From JAVBSX01 sp031549145 (GTDB lineage: Bacteria; Planctomycetota; Planctomycetia; Pirellulales; Thermoguttaceae): a DNA stretch of 23,320 nucleotides. The notes under the pieces were generated by a model. That model saw only the letters and a program-made list of their open reading frames with translations. It had not been told where the DNA came from and did no database searches. Of the stretch, positions 7,285 to 14,202 are shown in pieces (within the stretch, counting starts at the first letter, position 1; the number at the start of each line of letters is the position of its first letter). The stretch spans positions 1 through 23,320 of the forward strand of contig JAVBQI010000174.1 of the NCBI GenBank assembly GCA_031549145.1. Direction: 5' to 3'. The position numbers were made by a program, and so were the translations under genes.

Positions 7285-8835
7285 TCAACGCGCAAACTGC
7301 TTCGGTTCGATGCCGTACTGCTTGATCTTGTACCGTAAAATCCGGGACGTCGTGCCGAGATCGGCGGCGGCGGCGGCCATGTTGCCTTGGCTCCGTTTCA
7401 GGGCGTCGATGATGATATCCTGCTCGAAAACCGCGACGCGCTCCTCTAAAGTACCGGTCCCTTCCGTGTTTGTGACGCGGCTCGTTTGCAGCGTCGGCGG
7501 CAGGTGATAACCATGAATCACCCCTTCCTGACTGAGAAGAATCGCCCGTTCGATCGTGTTCTCCAGCTCTCGGACGTTGCCCGGCCAGCGATAACCCGTC
7601 AACAGGTCGATCGCCGATGCGCTGATCCGCTTGATCGACTTGTGCATCCGTTTGGAGTCCTCTTCGACGAAGTGATTGGCCAGGAGCATAATGTCCCCCC
7701 GCCGATCCCGCAACGGCGGCAACATGATCGGGAAAACGTTGATCCGGTAATACAAATCCTCGCGAAACGTCCCTTCCTGCATCGCCTTTTCGAGGTTGCG
7801 GTTCGTTGCACAAATCAAGCGGATGTTCGCTTTGCGGGACTGGTTGCTGCCAACCCTTTCGAAGGTCCGCTCCTGGAGCACCCGCAACAGCTTGACCTGA
7901 ATGATGGGGGAAAAGTCGCCGATTTCGTCCAGAAACAAGGTTCCCCCTTCCGCTTCCTCGACGCGTCCTTTGCGTTGGGCGACGGCTCCGGTAAACGAAC
8001 CTTTTTCGTGACCGAACAGTTCGCTTTCCAACAGGTTTTCGTTCAAGGCCGCGCAGTTGACCTTGATAAAGGGGCTCTTGTCCCTGGGACTGGCGACATG
8101 AATGGCGTGGGCGACCAATTCCTTGCCGGTCCCCGACTCCCCGCGAATCAGGACCGTCGCGTCGCTGGACGCGACCTGGTAAATCGCCTGGTAGACCTCT
8201 CGCATCGCGTTGGAGTTGCCGATGATGTTCTCCGGTCGGAAACGGTCCTGAAGCGCTTGTTTCAGGCGAATGTTTTCCTGCTCCAACGTGCTTTGGCGTT
8301 CGGTCGCCTGCCGTCGGGCCTTGACGTCCAACGCGATCATGCCCGCGATGATTCTCAACAATTGAATCTCGTGATCCAGTTCACCCGCCTCGGGATCATA
8401 CTTTTTGTCGACGGAAAGCGTTCCGAGCACTTCGTATTCGCAGATGATCGGGACACAAAGAAAACTGATGTCCCCTCGACCGGGCGGACGGCGATTGTAG
8501 ATCCGGTTCAAAAACATCGGCTCCTCGGAAACCTTCGGAATGGCGACCGGCCGACCGGTTTCGAGCACCTGTCCGACGATCCCCTCGCCCCGCCGATAGG
8601 TCAGTTTGCCCGGTTGGTAATTCGTCTTGTCCTGAGCGACTTCGAGAACCAAACCCTCCTTGTTCGGCGTAACCAACAGGATCAGCCCGCGGGTCAAGCC
8701 GAGTTCGTTATGCAAAAGATCAAGCGTTGCCGAGAGAATCTCCTCTTGGTCGAGTTCCGAACTCAGCAATCGGCTCAAGTTCAGGATCGCTTCCAGCTCG
8801 ATTGCGCGATGGGAGTCAAGTTGAGTTTTGTCCAT
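7285..8835 (-). CDS. Sigma-54-dependent activator with GAF sensor, AAA+ and Fis-type HTH (NifA-like architecture)
   Basis: This is a 516-residue protein. The GAF domain (about 15-175) is the likely small-molecule sensor. The AAA+ domain (about 203-430) has Walker A GESGTGKE (232-239), the sigma-54 contact loop GSFTGA (279-284), Walker B GGTLFLDEIG (297-306) and the arginine-finger region FREDLYYR (357-364). The C-terminal helix-turn-helix (about 470-512, RSQGNMAAAAADLG onward) is Fis-type and resembles NifA. The start MDKTQ at 8835 is chosen because the upstream in-frame stretch looks like untranslated leader. The gene is divergent from a glutamate dehydrogenase with a perfect sigma-54 promoter, so that gene is the obvious target and the role is probably nitrogen or amino-acid control. 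NifA-specific linker cysteines are absent and no nif genes are nearby, so I do not name it nifA. Confidence 0.92.
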   Translation of the reverse strand: MDKTQLDSHRAIELEAILNLSRLLSSELDQEEILSATLDLLHNELGLTRGLILLVTPNKEGLVLEVAQDKTNYQPGKLTYRRGEGIVGQVLETGRPVAIPKVSEEPMFLNRIYNRRPPGRGDISFLCVPIICEYEVLGTLSVDKKYDPEAGELDHEIQLLRIIAGMIALDVKARRQATERQSTLEQENIRLKQALQDRFRPENIIGNSNAMREVYQAIYQVASSDATVLIRGESGTGKELVAHAIHVASPRDKSPFIKVNCAALNENLLESELFGHEKGSFTGAVAQRKGRVEEAEGGTLFLDEIGDFSPIIQVKLLRVLQERTFERVGSNQSRKANIRLICATNRNLEKAMQEGTFREDLYYRINVFPIMLPPLRDRRGDIMLLANHFVEEDSKRMHKSIKRISASAIDLLTGYRWPGNVRELENTIERAILLSQEGVIHGYHLPPTLQTSRVTNTEGTGTLEERVAVFEQDIIIDALKRSQGNMAAAAADLGTTSRILRYKIKQYGIEPKQFAR

Positions 8836-8933
8836 AGGACCTGCCGTCCAGGCAAAATGGGCTTCGCCCTCTGTCAAACCGCGGCCTCGTTGGGCCGCTG
8901 CCGTGTTGAAGACGGGAATTTTAAATCGGCTTG

Positions 8934-8969
8934 AGTATAACACTTTGACCACAGTTTGCAAAGGTGTGG
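8934..8969 (-). promoter_or_regulatory. Candidate sigma-70 promoter of the sigma-54 activator gene
   Basis: On the minus strand, TTTGCA (8962-8957), a 17-bp spacer and TATACT (8939-8934) sit about 100 bases before the start codon. The -35 lies inside a partial dyad, CCACA (8949-8953) with TGTGG (8965-8969), which could be an operator. A hairpin GCGGCC/GGCCGC (8881-8898) lies in the predicted leader. Confidence 0.45.
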
Positions 8970-9041
8970 CAAAGCGGAGGAGTTTGCCTTTCACTAGCAA
9001 TTATAGAAGTCGCCTCCCGGAAAAACGACGATAAATTCAAA

Positions 9042-9093
9042 AAAACGACAAATTTGTCGTTTTCTCTGCGTTGAGTGATATTTTTTGTCGTTT
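9042..9093. promoter_or_regulatory. Putative enhancer (UAS) with palindrome and repeated half-sites AAACGACAAA
   Basis: Positions 9042-9063 form a perfect 22-bp palindrome made of two AAACGACAAA-type half-sites meeting at AATT. A third copy, TTTGTCGTTT, is at 9084-9093, and a weaker ATGTCGTAA is near 9130. They lie about 100-150 bases upstream of the sigma-54 promoter at 9189-9204, the usual distance for an enhancer. They also lie between it and the divergent activator gene. The Fis-type HTH of that activator is the natural candidate to bind here. Confidence 0.7.
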
Positions 9094-9187
9094 CCGAAAT
9101 ACCCGGTCAAATCAACTGACAAAAAAACATGTCGTAACCTATTGAATTTATTGATATTACGGTTTTTTTCAAAATTTTGATTTTCTA

Positions 9188-9204
9188 TTGGCACCCCAAT
9201 TGCA
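9188..9204 (+). promoter_or_regulatory. Sigma-54 (-24/-12) promoter of the first glutamate dehydrogenase
   Basis: TTGGCAC-CCCAA-TTGCA matches the sigma-54 consensus, with exactly ten bases between the invariant GG (9190-9191) and GC (9202-9203). The expected transcription start is near 9214, leaving a leader of about 126 bases before the ATG at 9341. The leader contains a small hairpin ATTTCC-GTTT-GGAAAT (9277-9292). Confidence 0.9.
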
Positions 9205-9223
9205 CACACTTTTAAAAAGTGTG
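9205..9223. promoter_or_regulatory. Dyad operator-like site centred on the predicted sigma-54 start site
   Basis: CACACTTTT-A-AAAAGTGTG is a perfect 9-1-9 inverted repeat whose centre (9214) coincides with the predicted +1. Only half would be transcribed, so it suits a DNA-binding repressor better than an RNA hairpin. Confidence 0.65.
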
Positions 9224-9340
9224 GCGAAAGTGCGTCAATGCTATTTTCCCGATATCGACAGGTGTTCTCACGTAAAATTTCCGTTTGGAAATCTCGTTCG
9301 AATCACTATAAATTTAGAGCCCTTTTGGAAGGCGGTTATC

Positions 9341-10609
9341 ATGCTTAAAGAACTCAAGATTGACAGTATCTATAATCCGTTTGCTGTTGCCCAAGCCCAG
9401 ATCGATAAAGCGACCGCCGCTCTTGGACTCGACGAAGGGACGCAGGATTTTCTCCGGACACCACAGCGGGAATTCGCCTTTTCGCTCCCCGTTCGTATGG
9501 ACAACGGCAAGTTTACCGTATTTCAAGGCTTCCGGGTCCAGTTCAACACGGCTCGCGGACCGGCCAAAGGGGGGATCCGTTGGCATCCCGAAGAAACGAT
9601 CGACACCGTTCGGGCTTTGGCCGCTTGGATGACTTGGAAAACGTCGATCGTCGACATTCCGCTCGGCGGCGGCAAAGGGGGGGTGATCTGCGATCCGAAA
9701 GCGATGTCGGACAACGAGAAAGAAGGGCTGGCGAGAGCTTACATCCGGGCCGTGTGCCGGGAAATCGGGCTCACGAAGGATGTTCCGGCCCCGGACGTTT
9801 ACACGAACGGCCAGGTTATGGCCTGGATGATGGACGAATACGAAACGCTCGTGCAGGAACACCAGCCCGGAGTGATCACGGGCAAGCCGCTCGCCTTGGG
9901 CGGTTCGTTGGGGCGGGGCGATGCGACGGCCCGGGGGGGCATTTACCATGTTCGCGAGGCCGCCAAGGCTTACGGCATCGATCTGAAGGGGCAGGCGATG
10001 GCGATTCAGGGCTTCGGCAACGCCGGTCAATACGCCGCGCTGCTCGGCGAGGAACTGCTCGGCATGAAACTGGTCGCGGCCTGCGATTCCAAGGTCGGGT
10101 TTTACAACAAGGACGGAATCAGTGTCCGGGAAATCATCGAGTACAAGGAAAAGAACGGCACCTTGCAAGGCTTCAAACGCGGCAAGGAAATCGCGCCCGA
10201 AGAAGTGCTCGAAACCGAATGTACCGTCCTGTTTCCGTCCGCCTTGGAAAATTCGATCAATGCGAAGAACGCCAAAAAGGTCAAATGCCGGATCGTTTGC
10301 GAATTGGCCAACGGGCCGACCACGCCGGACGGCGACATGATCCTCGACCAAAAGGAGATTGTCGTGATTCCCGACTTTGTGGCGAACTCCGGCGGCGTAA
10401 CCGTATCGTATTTCGAACAGTGCCAAAACGCACAGAATTTCTATTGGCCGGAGGAACTGGTTCATGAACGGCTCGACCGGAAGATGACCGACGCCTTTTT
10501 GGCCGTATACGAAATGAGCATCCGACAGGATTGCAACCTCCGCGACGCCGCCTACCTGGTCTCGATCGACCGGGTTGCCAAGGCCTGCAAATTCCGCGGT
10601 TGGATTTAA
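9341..10609 (+). CDS. Glutamate dehydrogenase (Glu/Leu/Phe/Val family), paralogue 1
   Basis: This 422-residue enzyme has the typical length of hexameric GDH. It interconverts glutamate with 2-oxoglutarate plus ammonia, using NAD(P)H. Catalytic and substrate residues are visible: GPAKGGIRWHP (K76), WMTWK (K100), GGGKGG (K112) and PAPDV (D152). The C-terminal half holds a Rossmann fold with GFGNAG (224-229) followed by VAACDS. Coenzyme preference is not decidable by eye. The ATG at 9341 follows GGAAGGCGG; in-frame upstream codons overlap the sigma-54 promoter and are rejected. Expression is probably activated by the divergent GAF/AAA+ regulator. Leucine or another amino-acid dehydrogenase activity remains possible but the length favours glutamate. 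Confidence 0.93.
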   Translation: MLKELKIDSIYNPFAVAQAQIDKATAALGLDEGTQDFLRTPQREFAFSLPVRMDNGKFTVFQGFRVQFNTARGPAKGGIRWHPEETIDTVRALAAWMTWKTSIVDIPLGGGKGGVICDPKAMSDNEKEGLARAYIRAVCREIGLTKDVPAPDVYTNGQVMAWMMDEYETLVQEHQPGVITGKPLALGGSLGRGDATARGGIYHVREAAKAYGIDLKGQAMAIQGFGNAGQYAALLGEELLGMKLVAACDSKVGFYNKDGISVREIIEYKEKNGTLQGFKRGKEIAPEEVLETECTVLFPSALENSINAKNAKKVKCRIVCELANGPTTPDGDMILDQKEIVVIPDFVANSGGVTVSYFEQCQNAQNFYWPEELVHERLDRKMTDAFLAVYEMSIRQDCNLRDAAYLVSIDRVAKACKFRGWI

Positions 10610-10659
10610 CAAAATTTGACCGGCCCTCAAACGTCAACGCACGGTCAATCGAAAAAATC

Positions 10660-10720
10660 AAAACAAATATCAAGTGAACTTAGGGACTTTCCCCGAGGCG
10701 CTTGATGTTTGTTTTTTCTT
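10660..10720 (+). terminator. Intrinsic terminator or attenuator between the two dehydrogenases
   Basis: AAAACAAATATCAAG (10660-10674) pairs with CTTGATGTTTGTTTT (10701-10715) over 15 positions with one mismatch, followed by a T-rich tract. An inner GGG/CCC hairpin caps it. It would separate the sigma-54 transcript of the first gene from the second. Another inverted repeat, TTGACCG/CGGTCAA (10616-10648), lies just before it. Confidence 0.6.
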
Positions 10721-10739
10721 GTTTTTGTACGGTCCGCTC

Positions 10740-10797
10740 TGGACAAAATTCTTCGCTTGGATTACGATAAATGTTGATGCCGTGACGTCGATCGACG
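10740..10797 (+). promoter_or_regulatory. Candidate sigma-70 promoter and palindrome upstream of the second dehydrogenase
   Basis: TGGACA (10740-10745), a 17-bp spacer and TACGAT (10763-10768) give a plausible vegetative promoter. A 12-bp palindrome CGTCGATCGACG (10786-10797) lies just after the expected start and could be an operator. No sigma-54 GG-N10-GC motif is seen in this gap. Confidence 0.45.
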
Positions 10798-10847
10798 CTC
10801 GTCGTTTGATGGTCCGACCATTCCTCATCTTACTCAGCGAAAATACC

Positions 10848-12212
10848 ATGAACCCGGTTCCCTCACCCGCAGATCAACTGAAAACGGCTCAGCAGCACCT
10901 CGGAGATGTCGTTTCGAAAGCGCTTCACCCATCCCCTCTTCACGCCGTCGTTCGCGAGACCCACGAACATTACAATCCCTTCGCCGTTGCGCAACAACAG
11001 GTCGACGGCGCCGCCGAGACTCTGAAACTGGATCGCGCCACCCACCAACTGCTCCGCTATCCGGAGCGTGAAGTTCATGTCCGGTTTCCCGTCAAGCTGG
11101 ACGACGGTAATATCGAAATCTTTCACGGTTTTCGCGTGCAGTACAGCACGGCGCGCGGCCCGGCCAAAGGAGGCATCCGTTGGCATCAGGACGAAACGAT
11201 CGACACGGTTCGTGCCTTGAGCAGCTGGATGACCTGGAAAACGGCGGCCTTGGACCTTCCGCTCGGCGGCGGCAAAGGGGGGGTTGTTTGCGACCCCCGA
11301 AAACTGACCGACCAGGAAAAAGAACGGGTCGCCCGGGGTTACATGCGGGCCGTCGCGAAGAGCATCGATCCGAGCTGGGACGTTCCGGCTCCGGATGTCG
11401 GCACCACGCCGCAAATGATGGCCTGGATGCTTGACGAATACGAAGTGATTACAGGCAAACGGGTTCCGGGCCTGATCACCGGCAAACCGATCGGCTTGGG
11501 CGGTTCGCAAGGCCGGGCCGACGCGACCGGTCGGGGTGGTTGCATCATCGCCCGGGAAGCCGCAAAGGCGTTCGATATGCCGCTTGAAGGCAAGAGCATG
11601 GTCGTTCAGGGTTTCGGCAACGTCGGCATGTACGCCGCATTGATCGGCGAAGAGATGCTCGGCATGAAGGTGACGGCAATCGGCATGGTCGACGGCGCGA
11701 TTCACAATCCGAAGGGGATCGACGTCAAAGCGTTGGCCGAATTCAGCAAGCAGCACGGCGGGACGGTCGTCGGCTTCCCCGGGGCGGAACCGTTCCCGAT
11801 GCATGAATTGCTGACCTTGGAATGCGATCTGCTCGTTCCCGCCGCGTTGGAAGGGGTTCTTACGCCGGACAACGCGTCGAAGGTTCAGGCCAAAATGATC
11901 CTCGAACTGGCCAACGGGCCCACGATGCCGGAAGCCGATGCGATCCTCAACGAACGGGGAATCATCGTGCTGCCCGACTTCCTGGCCAATGCCGGCGGCG
12001 TGACGGTTTCGTACTTCGAACAGACCCAGAACTCGTACAACTACTACTGGGAAACGGACGAAGTCCGGAAACTGCTCGACCGCAAAATGTCGAATGCGTT
12101 CAAGGCGATTTACGAAATGAGCGTCGCCCGAAAAGTTTCGCTCCGCGATGCCGCATTTCTCGTCGCGGTTTCCCGAGTCGCCGAAGCCTGCAAACTTCGC
12201 GGCTGGGTTTAG
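10848..12212 (+). CDS. Glutamate dehydrogenase (Glu/Leu/Phe/Val family), paralogue 2
   Basis: This 454-residue protein is clearly homologous to the preceding gene over its whole length, with an extra N-terminal segment of about 32 residues. It has the same active-site set: GPAKGGIRWHQ (K107), WMTWK (K131), GGGKGG (K143) and PAPDV (D183). The Rossmann motif is GFGNVG (255-260). It differs at positions that shape the active site and cofactor pocket: His-Pro becomes His-Gln after KGGIRW, and the stretch after the second Rossmann strand is IGMVDGAIHNPKG instead of ACDSKVGFYNKDG. The two may therefore differ in coenzyme or direction. The start at 10848 lacks a good Shine-Dalgarno sequence; a longer open frame upstream has no homology and is rejected. 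Confidence 0.92.
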   Translation: MNPVPSPADQLKTAQQHLGDVVSKALHPSPLHAVVRETHEHYNPFAVAQQQVDGAAETLKLDRATHQLLRYPEREVHVRFPVKLDDGNIEIFHGFRVQYSTARGPAKGGIRWHQDETIDTVRALSSWMTWKTAALDLPLGGGKGGVVCDPRKLTDQEKERVARGYMRAVAKSIDPSWDVPAPDVGTTPQMMAWMLDEYEVITGKRVPGLITGKPIGLGGSQGRADATGRGGCIIAREAAKAFDMPLEGKSMVVQGFGNVGMYAALIGEEMLGMKVTAIGMVDGAIHNPKGIDVKALAEFSKQHGGTVVGFPGAEPFPMHELLTLECDLLVPAALEGVLTPDNASKVQAKMILELANGPTMPEADAILNERGIIVLPDFLANAGGVTVSYFEQTQNSYNYYWETDEVRKLLDRKMSNAFKAIYEMSVARKVSLRDAAFLVAVSRVAEACKLRGWV

Positions 12213-12246
12213 AACGTTTCAATCAACACGAGTTGCCTAACACGAG

Positions 12247-12265
12247 CCGGGACCTGTGGTCCCGG
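12247..12265. repeat. 8-3-8 palindrome CCGGGACC-TGT-GGTCCCGG
   Basis: A perfect palindrome lies 34 bases after the second dehydrogenase. A close copy, CAGACC-TGT-GGTCCCGG, lies inside the 5' end of hydC at 23026-23042. Inverted relatives are at 16384-16400 and 16436-16452. Confidence 0.75.
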
Positions 12266-12282
12266 TTTCGTTCAACGCGAGA

Positions 12283-12324
12283 AAAGCCGCAAGTTGCATT
12301 TCGTTGCACTTGCGGCTCTTTTTT
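12283..12324 (+). terminator. Intrinsic terminator after the second dehydrogenase
   Basis: AGCCGCAAGT (12285-12294) pairs with ACTTGCGGCT (12308-12317), extended inward by GC pairs, and CTTTTTT follows. The A-rich left flank would let it work on the opposite strand too. It belongs to the same element family as 7096-7223 and 17795-17841. Confidence 0.85.
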
Positions 12325-12333
12325 CGCGATTTT

Positions 12334-12530
12334 TGGTAAAATCTTCGCGTAAGAGGACTTTTGCCGATTCCGCGAGACGTCTTTTCCGGGACGTTTTCCG
12401 TTTTTCTTCGGCGTACCCTTTCTTTTGTTCTATACTTCCCCATATTGCATTTCGGATCGGTCGATTCGCTTTCAACGATTCTCAAGTCTCCAACTTTGGT
12501 TCCTTGAGATCACCCTTAGGTAAGGTGAAG
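12334..12530 (+). promoter_or_regulatory. Leader region of the degenerate NtrC-type regulator: weak promoter and two inverted repeats
   Basis: The gap 12325-12588 has no convincing gene. An extended -10, TGGTAAAAT (12334-12342), lacks a good -35. Two inverted repeats follow: TCTCAAG/CTTGAGA (12480-12486 with 12503-12509) and TCACC/GGTGA (12510-12528). They sit 60-110 bases before the start codon and could be operators or leader hairpins. Confidence 0.3.
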
Positions 12531-12588
12531 TTCGGAAAAAGCGGCGCGGATCCCATCTTTTCCGGCATCGTACGAAAGGGGGGCGGCT

Positions 12589-14157
12589 ATGGACTCGTAC
12601 AAGCGCGACGCGCTCGAAGGCGGTCAGCATCATAACGGTTATTCCTTGAAAGATGAATTTTCGGACGACGTTCCGAAAAGCGGCTCATCCTCCGTCAGAA
12701 ATTTTTTTCCTTCGGAGACGGCACAGCCCAAAACCGTGGAGGTGACGACATCCCGCAACGGGGAAGCTGCTGTTGCCGCGATGTTTCGGGAAGAGGTTTC
12801 GCCCGACACCGTTTTGCTGATTTGCGGCAATGCTTCGGCCCGGACGAGGATGCGGCATATTTTGGAAACGGAGCGTTTCCGCGTTTTGGAGGCAGGCTGG
12901 GAGGAACAGGCGCTCTCGTTGATCGACCGGGAAACGTCCGTCGTTTTGATCGGCTCCCTCGCCAAGAGTGGGAGAACGGATATTCTTTGCCAATCGATCA
13001 ACGAACGATTCCCGGATTTGCCGATCGTCGTTATAAACGAGTTGCCGGAGGATCCGGAGTTCCGACGGGCGATTTATCGATACGCCTTTTCCTGCTTGGC
13101 GAAGTCGTGCGACCGGTTGCAGCTCGTTTCCTCTCTGTCCCGCGCGGTTCAAAGCTGCCGTTGTTCGCGGGAAAACCAGGGTTTTCGCGAAACGGTGGGG
13201 CATCCGACCCTGCCGATTGGTATGGTCGGGACATCACCGTCGATCCAAATTCTCAACAAGCAAATCGAGGTGTCCGGGCGATTGGACAATACTGTCTTGA
13301 TTCGCGGGGAACGCGGGACCGGGAAAAACATCATCGCTCAATTGATACACCAGTCGAGTGCCCGGGCGAACGCTCCGTTTTTGGTTTTTTCCTGCAACTC
13401 TCTTTCGGGCGCGACTTTGGAAGCCGACCTGTTCGGCTACACTCGGGGGCTCATGAACGTTTCGCAACCCGAGCGGATCGGCCGATTGGAACTTCTCTCT
13501 CGGGGCACGGTTTTTTTGGACCAGGTCGAATGTCTCTCTTTGCCGCAACAGGCGAAACTGCTTTTGTTTTTGCAGGAGCGAACGTTTCATCCTCTCGGGG
13601 CGTTCGAGACGCGAAGGGCCGATACGCGTATCATCGCTTCGAGCCGGTGCGGTCTTGAGACGGCGTGTGCCCAAGGCCGGTTTCGCGAAGACCTTTTTTC
13701 CCGACTCGGCACGACGACGATCACCGCTCCGGCATTGCGGGAACGACCGGAAGACATTCCGTCGCTTTCCCAGGCGATCGCCGCCCGATTGGCGTGGTTG
13801 TACGGCACGAATCAGCCAATCGTTTCCTCGGGAGCGATTTCAAAATTGAAGCGACATTTTTGGCCGGGGAACATTCGGGAACTGGAATCGGTGTTGCAGA
13901 AAGCCTTTGAAACGGCGAAGAACTCGATCATTGCCGAGGACGACATCTTGCTGGATCCGCGATCGGGCAAAGACGATGTCGGGGACGTTTCCCTGGGATT
14001 GGCTGGTTTGACGATGGTCGAGATCGAGCGGCAAGCGATCATTGAAACGATCCGGGCTTGCGGCGGCAACCGGGCGCTTTCGGCCCAAAAACTCGGGATT
14101 AGCGAGAAAACGATTTACAACAAGATCAAACTGTTCAAATTACGCGGGATCGTTTAA
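12589..14157 (+). CDS. Degenerate NtrC-family regulator: pseudo-receiver, AAA+ without GAFTGA, Fis-type HTH
   Basis: This is a 522-residue protein; the start ATG follows AAAGGGGGG. Residues about 73-190 have the layout of a receiver domain but lack its acidic residues: LLICGNASAR in place of the Asp pair, and VVLIGSL where the phosphorylated Asp should be. The AAA+ domain (about 212-445) keeps Walker A GERGTGKN (240-247), FREDLFSR and PGNIRELE. It has GLMNVS (287-292) where sigma-54 activators have GAFTGA, and FLDQVE (309-314) where Walker B normally ends Asp-Glu. A Fis-type HTH ends the protein (GNRALSAQKLGISEKTIYNK). It is thus unlikely to open sigma-54 promoters in the standard way. It may act as a DNA-binding repressor, a sigma-70-type regulator, or an inactive partner of the activator at 8835-7285. 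Coding is intact, so it looks retained rather than decaying. Confidence 0.9.
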   Translation: MDSYKRDALEGGQHHNGYSLKDEFSDDVPKSGSSSVRNFFPSETAQPKTVEVTTSRNGEAAVAAMFREEVSPDTVLLICGNASARTRMRHILETERFRVLEAGWEEQALSLIDRETSVVLIGSLAKSGRTDILCQSINERFPDLPIVVINELPEDPEFRRAIYRYAFSCLAKSCDRLQLVSSLSRAVQSCRCSRENQGFRETVGHPTLPIGMVGTSPSIQILNKQIEVSGRLDNTVLIRGERGTGKNIIAQLIHQSSARANAPFLVFSCNSLSGATLEADLFGYTRGLMNVSQPERIGRLELLSRGTVFLDQVECLSLPQQAKLLLFLQERTFHPLGAFETRRADTRIIASSRCGLETACAQGRFREDLFSRLGTTTITAPALRERPEDIPSLSQAIAARLAWLYGTNQPIVSSGAISKLKRHFWPGNIRELESVLQKAFETAKNSIIAEDDILLDPRSGKDDVGDVSLGLAGLTMVEIERQAIIETIRACGGNRALSAQKLGISEKTIYNKIKLFKLRGIV

Positions 14158-14202
14158 CACAATCCCGGTCAGTGCTCCGCTTGCGTTTTAGCCGCGCAGC
14201 GA

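Noticed and set aside
7285..8835. Naming the sigma-54 activator nifA
   Set aside because: Architecture and HTH resemble NifA, but linker cysteines, NifA-type sites and nif genes are not seen, and the evident target is glutamate dehydrogenase.
7486..8934. Plus-strand open frame of 482 codons opposite the sigma-54 activator
   Set aside because: Antisense shadow; no domain signature and no ribosome binding site.
9188..9340. N-terminal extension of the first glutamate dehydrogenase
   Set aside because: It would start on the sigma-54 promoter itself; the ATG at 9341 has a ribosome binding site and gives the family length.
10616..10648. TTGACCG/CGGTCAA inverted repeat as the terminator of the first dehydrogenase
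   Set aside because: The loop is long and no T-tract follows; the hairpin at 10660-10720 is the better candidate.
10674..10847. N-terminal extension of the second glutamate dehydrogenase
   Set aside because: It begins inside a terminator-like hairpin and crosses a candidate promoter; the sequence resembles no dehydrogenase N-terminus.
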